Shown: in pieces, positions 38,630 to 45,963 of the stretch | Layout of the letters: the number at the start of each line of letters is the position of its first letter | Position numbering within the stretch: the first letter of the stretch is position 1 | Source: a virus | Length of the DNA: 64,000 nucleotides | Virus record (IMG/VR): IMGVR_UViG_3300009545_000003 | Location: 1 to 64,000 of that record | Strand: one strand, 5' to 3' | Made by a program: the position numbers and the translations under genes | The notes under the pieces: model-generated | The model's database searches: none | Told to the model about the DNA's origin: nothing | Seen by the model: the letters and a program-made list of their open reading frames with translations, nothing else

Positions 38630-39624
38630 TTTTTCATCAACCTTTCCAACGTTTCCATGGCCTGCTCTTTCGTACTTAAATTTGTGTTGAGCCAGTCACG
38701 CTGACCTTCAACTCGACGAGTATATTCTGGGAGTCCGTATTCTTGCTCAAACTGTTGCGGATTTCCTCGAAAAGATTCTCCCATAGTGGCCGCGTCGGCT
38801 GGATCAGAGTACACAGGACTTTCTGCCCATACCGCATTAAGATAGCGCGTTCTCCACCAACCAGATCCTGCGCTTGGGTATCCTGCTGAAAGAATCCCAA
38901 AGCAGTCAGCGAAAAGCTGGACAGTTTGATCTTCTGTAAGTTGTGCTCCAAGATTCTTGTTTCCAACATATTCCACGGGGAAACTAAATCGTTGTCTATT
39001 GATCCAAGAAGAGTGATTGGATAAAGCAGCCATAACCCATTTTCTTTGTTTTTCATGAGGCTCAGGCACTGTGACTGAAGGGTACTTGAGCCAATGGCTT
39101 GGGTCAACTGTATGGAGATGTGCATGTATGTTCTCCCTCATCAAAAAATCGTGATCTCCCCAAGGAAACATGGGGGCTAGTACAGGTGCATTGTTTCCTG
39201 CGTTGTCTATCCTAGACAGAAGATCAATAGACTTTCGTGTGTCTTCGAGAACATTTTCTTTATATGGGAAATTCTTATAGCTTAGGTAATCTCCCCATCT
39301 TCCCAAAGCATACTTAGCAGACTTACCGAAATTACAGAAACTCCAATCATCTGCAAACCAACAGAATCTACTACCCATGATATTGGCTACGTAGTGAGTC
39401 TCAGGAACCTTACCGGCAGTTATTGAATTCAGAGGAGCTAGGCCTAGAAATGCATAGTCATAGACATACTCTATGTTCTCACCTATGTCTATAGCTATCC
39501 TATGAACCTCATGACCCATTTCCTTCAGAATTTCTTCTAGGAGATATACGAAAGTTACGTAATCTCTACGGATTCTCGTAGAACCGAACATGCGATTCGT
39601 GTACCCTGTGATGAGTATCTTCAT
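38626..39624 (-). CDS. Glycosyltransferase-like protein (GT-B pattern)
   Basis: The protein has 332 residues. The N-terminus MKILITGYTNRMFGSTR is a Rossmann-type first strand. EEILKEMGHEVHRIAIDIG, and a C-terminal FADCFGILSAGYPSAGSGWWRTRYLNAVWAESPVYSDPADA (nucleotide-sugar-site-like E/G-x-x-G pattern), match GT-B-type phage proteins. In phages with hydroxymethylated bases such enzymes put sugars on DNA, so it is a candidate DNA glucosyltransferase; glycosylation of another target remains possible. It is coupled to neighbours on both sides. Confidence 0.55.
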   Translation of the reverse strand: MKILITGYTNRMFGSTRIRRDYVTFVYLLEEILKEMGHEVHRIAIDIGENIEYVYDYAFLGLAPLNSITAGKVPETHYVANIMGSRFCWFADDWSFCNFGKSAKYALGRWGDYLSYKNFPYKENVLEDTRKSIDLLSRIDNAGNNAPVLAPMFPWGDHDFLMRENIHAHLHTVDPSHWLKYPSVTVPEPHEKQRKWVMAALSNHSSWINRQRFSFPVEYVGNKNLGAQLTEDQTVQLFADCFGILSAGYPSAGSGWWRTRYLNAVWAESPVYSDPADAATMGESFRGNPQQFEQEYGLPEYTRRVEGQRDWLNTNLSTKEQAMETLERLMKK

Positions 39625-39830
39625 TTTAAGTCCTTAAGCTCCTCTCCACACTCTTTGCACCACCAACCATCTGCTGGTGTGTAGCCTTTAATTCTGTGTC
39701 TACAAGTATCAGGATTATTGACATATCCTGCTTTTCTAAACACATGATCAGGATGCCAGGTCCTGAATTCTGGAAGAGGTATTCCTGGCGCTAGTATCTC
39801 AGGTCCAGTGTTCTTTGGAAGTTCCTTCAC
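39621..39830 (-). CDS. Zinc-binding protein (69 aa)
   Basis: The ATG at 39830 overlaps the previous stop and the stop overlaps the next start (both 4 nt). The C-terminal half carries DTCRHRIKGYTPADGWWCKECGEEL, a C-x-H ... C-x-x-C zinc-ribbon pattern. The N-terminus is proline-rich. It may be an adaptor for the replication genes around it; function unknown. Confidence 0.7.
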   Translation of the reverse strand: MKELPKNTGPEILAPGIPLPEFRTWHPDHVFRKAGYVNNPDTCRHRIKGYTPADGWWCKECGEELKDLK

Positions 39831-40186
39831 TTTACCTCTCCATTTGTGAGACAGTCTAGTTTACCTATGGTCTGAAGCAGAATTAACCCGTGGTTAGAAA
39901 TCGTAGAAAACCCCTCAAATCTCATAGCTAACCCTGCAGAGATTAAACTATCTCTACCATACTTACTGGAGATAAAACCATCCCATTTGATACCTGAACG
40001 AAACTGAAGAAGAACTTCTTTTTCAGCTCCTGACATTTCATTCCAAATGTCTTCTGCTTCTTTTTTCGTTAAAGCTTCCCATTTTACATTGTCAAGAAAC
40101 ATCGATTTCTCCTTCTGAATTCCATGAATTGTTATACTCCCATCATCGTTCAGACTTGCGTATTCTGTTCTCAATTTATCTGTCAT
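39827..40186 (-). CDS. Unknown protein next to DNA polymerase
   Basis: I take ATG 40186, which overlaps the polymerase stop as ATGA, giving 119 residues (the longer frame reads back into the polymerase). The sequence has YASLNDDGSITIHGIQKE and a helix-rich middle (ALTKKEAEDIWNEMSGAEKEVLLQF). The last part (DSLISAGLAMRFEGFSTISNHGLILLQTIG) resembles a winged-helix C-terminal half. No confident assignment. Confidence 0.7.
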   Translation of the reverse strand: MTDKLRTEYASLNDDGSITIHGIQKEKSMFLDNVKWEALTKKEAEDIWNEMSGAEKEVLLQFRSGIKWDGFISSKYGRDSLISAGLAMRFEGFSTISNHGLILLQTIGKLDCLTNGEVK

Positions 40187-42075
40187 TCTGTACATTCTTT
40201 CCAATTTTTCCCTGTAGCAACGTCCCACAAGAGTGGAACCCGACAACTGATCCTTTCATCTGGGGCTTCAAGCAGTTCTTTGAAATCTTTGACTCTCTCC
40301 GGATTACGTATGTCACCGTCGAGTTCATCGTGAACTGTAGCTCTAAGTAGGATTGTAAGAAATCTACGGTTTCTAAATGTCTCCAGAAGCTTGACTTTGA
40401 GTGTGTCAGCGGCGGTACCCTGAATGATAGCGTTAAGGGCCGTATGGAGACGTTGGCCATCTGGGTATCTTCTTCGTCTACCCATTCGCGTACGCACATA
40501 CTTTCTATTTTTAGCGACCGACATTGCTTCTTTAGAAAGATTTCTAGCTTCTGGAAAACGTTCATCATACTGATCCGCAATCTCGAATGCTTTGTGCATT
40601 CGGCAGGTAGAGGTGTGCTTTTTTCTATCCCACTGGGTATCTACGGGGCATCCACAATTACAGTGCAGTCCAAGCTTTCTGGCAAGCTTTGGTATTCCCA
40701 TGGTATAGAGTTTACCGAAATTGTTATGCTTAGCGTCCTTTCTTTTCTGACCGAGGAGGTTGGCAACGAGTTGATGAAAGTCCATGGTAGGATCAAGGTT
40801 GTACTCACGGATAAGTCTTTCGCTCTTAGAGTAATGGGCGAACCACCTAAATTCAATTTGGCTTGCGTCTGCAGCAACATACAAAGCTCCGTCTTCTGGA
40901 ATGAAGAGTTCACGGACAATCCATGCCGCGATCTCTGCTTCCTCTAACTGATTTTCGACCTTCATTACCTGCTGAATGTTACAACCTCTTTGATCACGTC
41001 CTCCAGAGGAAGCGTAACGTCCAGTTACTGTGCCGTACTCATCGCCACGAAGTTGATGAAGAGTGTATCGTAGAATGTTCTTAAAGTCTAAGAGTCTACG
41101 ATACTTCTTCAGATATTTCGAATTCAGTGAATGAAGCTTACGTGCCGCTATACAGGCTCGAACTACAGGATGATCAACCTGAGAGATGTACTCTTCGCCA
41201 AAAGTAACTTCGCCGCCAAGTTCTTCTTCAAATCTTGGATATTCAATACTAAGCATATCAAAGACTTTTCGAAGATCTTTCGGAGAGTTTGGGTTAACCC
41301 TTAATCCTGTAGCCCTCCAGATAGACAATATAGCTTCTTGATGAGCTAACTCAACCTCTTTGATCCAGCGATCTAGTTTAGCTACATCTATCCTAGCTCC
41401 CGTTGCCTCCATCGAAGCCGTACAGAAAATCAACTGATCTTCTAAATCACAGACGGCATTTAAGCCTTGAGAATCGATTTCGGGTTGCTGCCCAAGATCT
41501 AGTTCTAAATGTAGTTTAGCGTCATTCTCAGCATATGGACCAATCTCAGCTGCTGAACAATCAAAGATGTCTGTGGGTCGTACCCCTGAATCTACTTTCC
41601 CCTTTCCAAGAATATCTTGGGAAAGTTCTTCTAAGTTGTATCTCCTTCGATTTTCGTCTAGTAACGCGGCCTTAAACGCGGGATCGTGTAACTTGCAATC
41701 AAGTTCTTCAAAGTCCACTCCCCAACGCGTAATGGCTTGATAATCTCCCTTAGCATTGAGTATAGAGAGATGTCTTCCTCGCAATTCATTTTTCGACCAA
41801 CGACGAACGACGTTCTCATCTAGATTTCCTCCGCCTCGGTGACCCACTGGGAAATAATAAGTTTTCTTATCAGGAGTACAGATAGAAATTCCAGCTATTT
41901 GTGAATCAACTGCATTGTGTGTTATTGTTTTGTACTCAGAATCAAATCCAAAATGAAGATCCATCGGATAACTAGAAAAAGAAGGTAGTTCGACAGGAGC
42001 TTTCCACCCTGTATCTGGATGGTGACCTGAGAACAAGTTCCCTACCATACCGGGTTTTGGCTTAATCCCTGCCAT
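40183..42075 (-). CDS. DNA polymerase, family A, with zinc-like insert
   Basis: The protein has 630 residues. The 3'-5' exonuclease motifs are GFDSEYK (D45, E47), NAKGD (N107, D111) and YAENDA (Y181, D185), so proofreading should be active. The polymerase motifs are A, AADASQIEFR (D403); B, RKDAKHNNFGKLYTMG (R445, K449, F453, Y457); and C, VHDEL (H582, D583, E584). Between motif B and the next helix are C472, C474, C476 and C491 with H494, an insert that looks like a zinc knuckle and is not usual in the Pol I fingers. It replicates the phage genome together with the primase and helicases encoded nearby. Confidence 0.95.
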   Translation of the reverse strand: MAGIKPKPGMVGNLFSGHHPDTGWKAPVELPSFSSYPMDLHFGFDSEYKTITHNAVDSQIAGISICTPDKKTYYFPVGHRGGGNLDENVVRRWSKNELRGRHLSILNAKGDYQAITRWGVDFEELDCKLHDPAFKAALLDENRRRYNLEELSQDILGKGKVDSGVRPTDIFDCSAAEIGPYAENDAKLHLELDLGQQPEIDSQGLNAVCDLEDQLIFCTASMEATGARIDVAKLDRWIKEVELAHQEAILSIWRATGLRVNPNSPKDLRKVFDMLSIEYPRFEEELGGEVTFGEEYISQVDHPVVRACIAARKLHSLNSKYLKKYRRLLDFKNILRYTLHQLRGDEYGTVTGRYASSGGRDQRGCNIQQVMKVENQLEEAEIAAWIVRELFIPEDGALYVAADASQIEFRWFAHYSKSERLIREYNLDPTMDFHQLVANLLGQKRKDAKHNNFGKLYTMGIPKLARKLGLHCNCGCPVDTQWDRKKHTSTCRMHKAFEIADQYDERFPEARNLSKEAMSVAKNRKYVRTRMGRRRRYPDGQRLHTALNAIIQGTAADTLKVKLLETFRNRRFLTILLRATVHDELDGDIRNPERVKDFKELLEAPDERISCRVPLLWDVATGKNWKECTE

Positions 42076-42511
42076 ATACTATTCCATCTACCTCAATCAC
42101 GATCCCAGCTAGTAGAAGAACATCCAGTCCGCGTTCGTCAGCATACGACTGCTTAGCGAAAATAGTTTTGATCTTCGTATTAGCAATCATCTTAGCACAG
42201 ACAAAACACGGAACACAAGTACAGTACATCGTATGAGCTAATTCAGGTCGAAGACATTGAAGTAACGCATTTTGCTCAGCATGAACTGCCATACAGTTTG
42301 ACGTATCTCCGGGCTTATCTCCAGCACCCCGACAAGGGTGATCAGTGCAATGATCAAAATCGCTCGGAGGACCATTGTATCCTGTGGCGAGAATATGTCC
42401 TTCTTCATCTGTGATAATCGCTCCTACTGCTCTTCTAACGCATGTACTTCTAGAAGCAACCTGATCTAGAATGTTAAAGAAGTAAAGTACCTTACTTATC
42501 CGCAAGGACAT
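42062..42511 (-). CDS. Deoxycytidylate (dCMP) deaminase
   Basis: The protein has 149 residues. It has the zinc catalytic pair: VHAEQNALLQC (His, Glu) and CVPCFVCAKMI (Cys-x-x-Cys), plus ATGYNGPPSDFDHC and SNCMAVHAE, the nucleotide-site signature of dCMP deaminases. The enzyme turns dCMP into dUMP, a precursor for thymidylate. It is encoded between the polymerase and the thymidylate-synthase-fold gene and overlaps both (14 and 20 nt). Confidence 0.92.
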   Translation of the reverse strand: MSLRISKVLYFFNILDQVASRSTCVRRAVGAIITDEEGHILATGYNGPPSDFDHCTDHPCRGAGDKPGDTSNCMAVHAEQNALLQCLRPELAHTMYCTCVPCFVCAKMIANTKIKTIFAKQSYADERGLDVLLLAGIVIEVDGIVYGRD

Positions 42512-43361
42512 GAAGCACCTCCAATGCTTGCTGTTTTGGCTTGGCTAGAATCTGAGCATAGTAAATCCATGGCTCGGGACCTTCCTTAAACATTTTGTCT
42601 GGAATGTCTAGCATGTTCTCAAAATCTTTATGAGTGATGGCTAGATACTTCTCATAAGCAAAATCAGGAGAACTTTGAGTACTTAGTTTCTTATCTGCAA
42701 TAACTTCTAAAGCTGATTTCCAGTCTTTCTCATACAAGTGACTAGAGCCTAAATTGAATGTTACGGAACCTACGATACAGCCAGTACGAAGACCTATCCA
42801 ATTCGTAATTTGACTGAACGTGTAAAAATCGTATGGAAGACCAAGCCAAGCATCTGAACTTCTCATATTAACTATTGCATGAAGTCTATGTCCAACATCA
42901 TTCTTACGTATAAGCCACTGCACAGAAATAGTGCAGGGAATATCTTTTGAATCAGAAGGACTAGGTGTCCAGATCGTAGCTACTGCTTGTCTCGAATCAG
43001 GTTTTCTGAGTGTCTCCACTATGTATGGAATTTGAGGCATAAGTCTCGGTCCATACGCACCTGATAAGATGTGCCCATCATCTGAAAAAGTTCTCATGAT
43101 ACTGTTGTATTTCGCTATAGTGTCAACACCGTTTAAACCGGCCATGATCCAAATCCATTCAGCTACCATGAATTTGTAGTTCAAATCTCTAACAGGAGAT
43201 ATGATAATGTTCTCAAGACCCCATTTAACTTCAACAGAAACGTTAAGGATTTCCCTTGTCTTCTGATCTCTAGGTGAATACTCTTTACCTTCATCCAATA
43301 GAGTTTTAAGCAAAGTAACCCAAGCCTTCGTGATACTGAGTTCACTGATCAATTTCGCCAC
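42492..43361 (-). CDS. Thymidylate-synthase-fold enzyme, dCMP-hydroxymethylase-like
   Basis: The protein has 289 residues. Fold markers are E68 (AEWIWIMAG), R124 (DSRQAV), the catalytic C143 (IPCTISVQWL) and SSHLY (205-210). The residue that in thymidylate synthases is Asn (GLPFN) is Asp here: GLPYDFY, D178. T4 dCMP hydroxymethylase gp42 also has Asp (NMRSNDVVFGFRNDY) and reads CTNTVQYLIR before it, close to CTISVQWLIR here. The Asn-to-Asp change switches uracil to cytosine recognition, so the substrate is probably dCMP. The presence of ThyX at 49923 makes a dTMP role unnecessary. It could make 5-hydroxymethyl- or 5-methyl-dCMP. Confidence 0.8.
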   Translation of the reverse strand: MAKLISELSITKAWVTLLKTLLDEGKEYSPRDQKTREILNVSVEVKWGLENIIISPVRDLNYKFMVAEWIWIMAGLNGVDTIAKYNSIMRTFSDDGHILSGAYGPRLMPQIPYIVETLRKPDSRQAVATIWTPSPSDSKDIPCTISVQWLIRKNDVGHRLHAIVNMRSSDAWLGLPYDFYTFSQITNWIGLRTGCIVGSVTFNLGSSHLYEKDWKSALEVIADKKLSTQSSPDFAYEKYLAITHKDFENMLDIPDKMFKEGPEPWIYYAQILAKPKQQALEVLHVLADK

Positions 43362-44283
43362 GTAGTACCTCCTTGATGATGTTCGCCATATATTCTGGGT
43401 TACTTCCTTTGAATCGTTTCATGTAGGACGGATGAGCTATCTTATGAGTCTTGAACCTACAACCCTTAGGAAGCTTACATGTTCCTATAAGTTGATCGAA
43501 CCATGATTTAGCCGGCCCTCCCATTAAGAACATGTGTTTCATCTCAGGAAAACTCCAAATGATTTCTTCTAGAGAATGAATTATGTCTCCATGAGGACCA
43601 AAGGCGTTTGAGAATGCTATGTCTTCTTCAGCTAGTTTTACCATCGAAATAGCCGTGTTGATATAGCCACTAGATCCATTCAAAGCAAAAAATGGAATAT
43701 CAATAGAGGCGTGGTTAGGCTGATCTCCAATGAATACGTACTTAGCTGCAGGAGAACCTATAGCTCCATTTGGAAGATATCGGTAAGTTTGATTCACATG
43801 AAATAGAACGTATTCCACATGATGCTTCGTGTAGTCGAAGATCTTCCAATTCATCACATGATCTAGTTCCCAGTACTTGTCACATATCCTGTGAAACTTG
43901 TCCCAGCCGTACCTTTCAAAATCCGCTGTGTTTAGTCTGAAGTTATCATCTAAAACTTTCTGTTTCGGCATACACAGAAACTGGAAGATGGGCCGACTAG
44001 ACGCTAGTCTTTTGAATAGCTTCAAACCTTCCCAACCACCTATGGCGTCATAGTTTCTATGAATAGGGCCATACACTGCTTCTCCAGCGAACAACCTATC
44101 ATGAACTATGTTTCTTGAATTTAGCAGAGAAAGATTCAGAATCTGTAGATAGTGTTCAACAACGTTTGCGCCTTTTGGCGGAGGTCCTTCATGGCGATAT
44201 TCCCAACCAAGTGCCTGGAGTTTTTCAGCAAGAGTAGTTTTCCCGCTACCGTCAGGTCCTTCTAGAACTATAACCTTAGCCAT
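43342..44283 (-). CDS. Fused P-loop nucleotide kinase and UDG-like domain
   Basis: I take ATG 44283 (GGAGG upstream, then AAAAGA), giving 313 residues. The N-terminus has GPDGSGKTT (residues 9-17), a P-loop with the thymidylate/deoxynucleotide-kinase flavour, and HDRLFAGEAVYG (lid-like). The second half resembles family 4/5 uracil-DNA glycosylases: FIGDQPN (motif A, 184-190), IPFFALNGSSGY, FSNAF (226) and HPSYMKRF (motif B, 284-291). A kinase acting on hydroxymethyl-dNMP would parallel T4 gp1. The glycosylase-like domain could act on modified DNA or serve as the transferase seen in thymine-hypermodifying phages. It overlaps its neighbours at both ends. Confidence 0.75.
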   Translation of the reverse strand: MAKVIVLEGPDGSGKTTLAEKLQALGWEYRHEGPPPKGANVVEHYLQILNLSLLNSRNIVHDRLFAGEAVYGPIHRNYDAIGGWEGLKLFKRLASSRPIFQFLCMPKQKVLDDNFRLNTADFERYGWDKFHRICDKYWELDHVMNWKIFDYTKHHVEYVLFHVNQTYRYLPNGAIGSPAAKYVFIGDQPNHASIDIPFFALNGSSGYINTAISMVKLAEEDIAFSNAFGPHGDIIHSLEEIIWSFPEMKHMFLMGGPAKSWFDQLIGTCKLPKGCRFKTHKIAHPSYMKRFKGSNPEYMANIIKEVLRGEIDQ

Positions 44284-44617
44284 TCTTTTCCTCCGGAAGA
44301 GCCCACAAAGAAATGAACTGACAAACATTACAATAGACGTGAAGATGCTGTTCTGTCACGCCAGCACAGTTACAGATGTGAGTATGCTCTCCTAGAGGGG
44401 TTTTGCATTTTACTTCTGGGGGCTGATTTCCTTCACAGTATTGCGAACTGAATTTTCTTCTTTTCTTAAGAGAAAAGAAGTTATCCATAGCAAAGCATTT
44501 AGGACATTCAATGAATGCTATTCTGTTCGCAGTATAAGGACCATATGCTGTTTTAATTGATGGAAACTTGCGGACGGCCATGCTAGGAAGAAGCGCGTCG
44601 AACGAATCATTATCCAT
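44276..44617 (-). CDS. Cysteine-rich zinc-binding protein
   Basis: The start at ATG 44617 (AGGA upstream) is preferred over GTG 44638. The protein has 113 residues and contains ECPKC, QYC, VKCKTPLGEHTHICNCAG and YCNVC, at least four cysteine pairs or singles suited to two zinc sites. It overlaps the kinase gene by 8 nt, suggesting a functional link with the nucleotide cluster. No family recognised. Confidence 0.7.
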   Translation of the reverse strand: MDNDSFDALLPSMAVRKFPSIKTAYGPYTANRIAFIECPKCFAMDNFFSLKKRRKFSSQYCEGNQPPEVKCKTPLGEHTHICNCAGVTEQHLHVYCNVCQFISLWALPEEKNG

Positions 44618-44638
44618 AGATCCTCGTGTAAAGTTCAC

Positions 44639-44767
44639 ACCAGAGGTTGATCGTAATCGATCAGCTGAGATGTTTGGTTTAAAGGGGTACGGGGTGAGGA
44701 GCCTTTCGACTCAACCCACCCCGCAGACTAGCACACAGTAAGGAGAACTCAAACTGTGTACTAGAAG
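44639..44767 (-). other. Structured non-coding gap with hairpins
   Basis: Read leftward this gap after winged-helix gene 3 holds an ACACAGT (44733-44739) / ACTGTGT (44753-44759) hairpin just past its stop. A GC-rich hairpin CGGGGTG / CACCCCG (44690-44723) is followed by CCCCTTT, and a perfect TGATCG-ATTA-CGATCA dyad lies at 44648-44663. The middle one may be a terminator, although its U-run is poor. No gene is present. Confidence 0.5.
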
Positions 44768-45196
44768 TTAAGCAGCTGCAACAACTGAGGAAGCAGGAAC
44801 TTCGGTAGCTGCTGGAGCCGGCGTAACATGCTCATCGACAATCTTGAGCGTCTTCATCTGCTTGAGGTGCCACTCTGTAGAAGCCTCAACCGGATGCTTC
44901 GACTGAAGACCTTCAACATTCTTTGCGATCTCAGCTACGCTGAAGAATTTGTCTTCACCCTGTGCAGCAGCGAGTTTCTGCATTGACTTCACAACCGCTG
45001 CGCGTTGTCCAGAAAACTTGCTCACGTCAACACCTTGCAGAAGACGATAGCTCGCAGAACCCTTAGCCACGCGGGGCTTCTTTTCTTTCGCAGGAGCATC
45101 TACCGAAGTAGTTGCTGTCTGAGCTGCCTTCGGCGCTTCTGCCGCTACCTTGTCGCCAGTCTTCTGCTTGCCCTTGACTTCAGTCTCGTTTGCCAT
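44768..45196 (-). CDS. Phage winged-helix-like protein, paralogue 3
   Basis: The protein has 142 residues with a low-complexity A/K/T N-terminus and tail. The centre, KGSASYRLLQGV, SGQRAAVVKSMQKL, KFFSVAEIAKNVE, and TEWHLKQMKTLKIVDE, aligns with the paralogues at 5668-6051 and 6829-7128, including the G-x-Q-R box and W-H-L-x-Q wing. GGAG lies about 11 nt upstream of the ATG, farther than usual. It is coupled by position to the gene at 45218, which ends in a similar wing-like segment. Confidence 0.7.
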   Translation of the reverse strand: MANETEVKGKQKTGDKVAAEAPKAAQTATTSVDAPAKEKKPRVAKGSASYRLLQGVDVSKFSGQRAAVVKSMQKLAAAQGEDKFFSVAEIAKNVEGLQSKHPVEASTEWHLKQMKTLKIVDEHVTPAPAATEVPASSVVAAA

Positions 45197-45217
45197 TATC
45201 CTATATTCTCCTTGGCT

Positions 45218-45841
45218 CTAGGCCACTATTTCCAGCACGCCTTCAGCGGCTAGTCTATGCACAAAGTAGGTCACTGTCCTACTTATTTTGCACTTTGTCT
45301 TTAACCTTCCAGTAGCTAATTCAGTGATCTTGTAGATACTAGAAGGTCCGACTTCTTTGAAAATTTCCACTATAGTACGAGGCCGACCTTTGATGTGTTG
45401 AATGTCCACATCTTTCTTAAGAGCATACTCACGATTAGTTTTATCGAGTCTGAGTGAAGTTTCGATGCAATCATCCCAAGCACTTTGATCAAGGGACTTT
45501 ATGAATCGGTAAGCTTCTTCCTCAGAAATTTCATCTAACTCGGAAATTACTCTTGCGACTGTGTTAAGTGGAAATGGTTTGTTTGTTCGGATGAACAGAT
45601 TAATCCTATCTTTGAAACTTTGACGAAACCTTTCGAAATTAAAGCTTGTCTTAGTTTCATTTAAAGGCCATAGTCTGTCTCCTGCCGATTTAACGAATTC
45701 ATACTCTGTGAGTACTAACTCCGTTAATAAGACTGGATGAATTAGAAGGGCTTTTCTATACTTAGTTTCGAAGCAGATCCATACACCGAATCCAGTGAAT
45801 GGAGCTTTCTCGTTGTAAGTAGTAACCTCGCGAATTTCCAT
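45218..45841 (-). CDS. Unknown protein with C-terminal winged-helix-like segment
   Basis: The protein has 207 residues. The N-terminal 100 residues are beta/alpha without known motif (GFGVWICFETKYRKALLIHPVLL). The C-terminus GRPRTIVEIFKEVGPSSIYKITELATG ... TVTYFVHRLAAEGVLEIV looks like a winged helix, comparable to the W-H-L-x-x-L-G-x-V wing of the three small paralogues. It is the first gene behind the promoter at 45883-45912. DNA-binding regulator is a reasonable guess. Confidence 0.65.
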   Translation of the reverse strand: MEIREVTTYNEKAPFTGFGVWICFETKYRKALLIHPVLLTELVLTEYEFVKSAGDRLWPLNETKTSFNFERFRQSFKDRINLFIRTNKPFPLNTVARVISELDEISEEEAYRFIKSLDQSAWDDCIETSLRLDKTNREYALKKDVDIQHIKGRPRTIVEIFKEVGPSSIYKITELATGRLKTKCKISRTVTYFVHRLAAEGVLEIVA

Positions 45842-45882
45842 GCCGATGGAAAGCCTTTCGAATTATTCAATCTTGATTTAAT

Positions 45883-45912
45883 TGTATACCATCTTTTACA
45901 AAGAAGATACAA
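45883..45912 (-). promoter_or_regulatory. Leftward promoter candidate
   Basis: The minus-strand TTGTAT (45912-45907), an 18-bp spacer and TATACA (45888-45883) lie about 45 bp before the gene at 45841. The region 45842-45963 is the only noticeable gap in the leftward operon between 38 and 51 kb, which supports a promoter here. Confidence 0.45.
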
Positions 45913-45963
45913 CCAAATCGTAACTAGATGCAAATCATTAGTAACCAGAGTTTCGATTACTTC

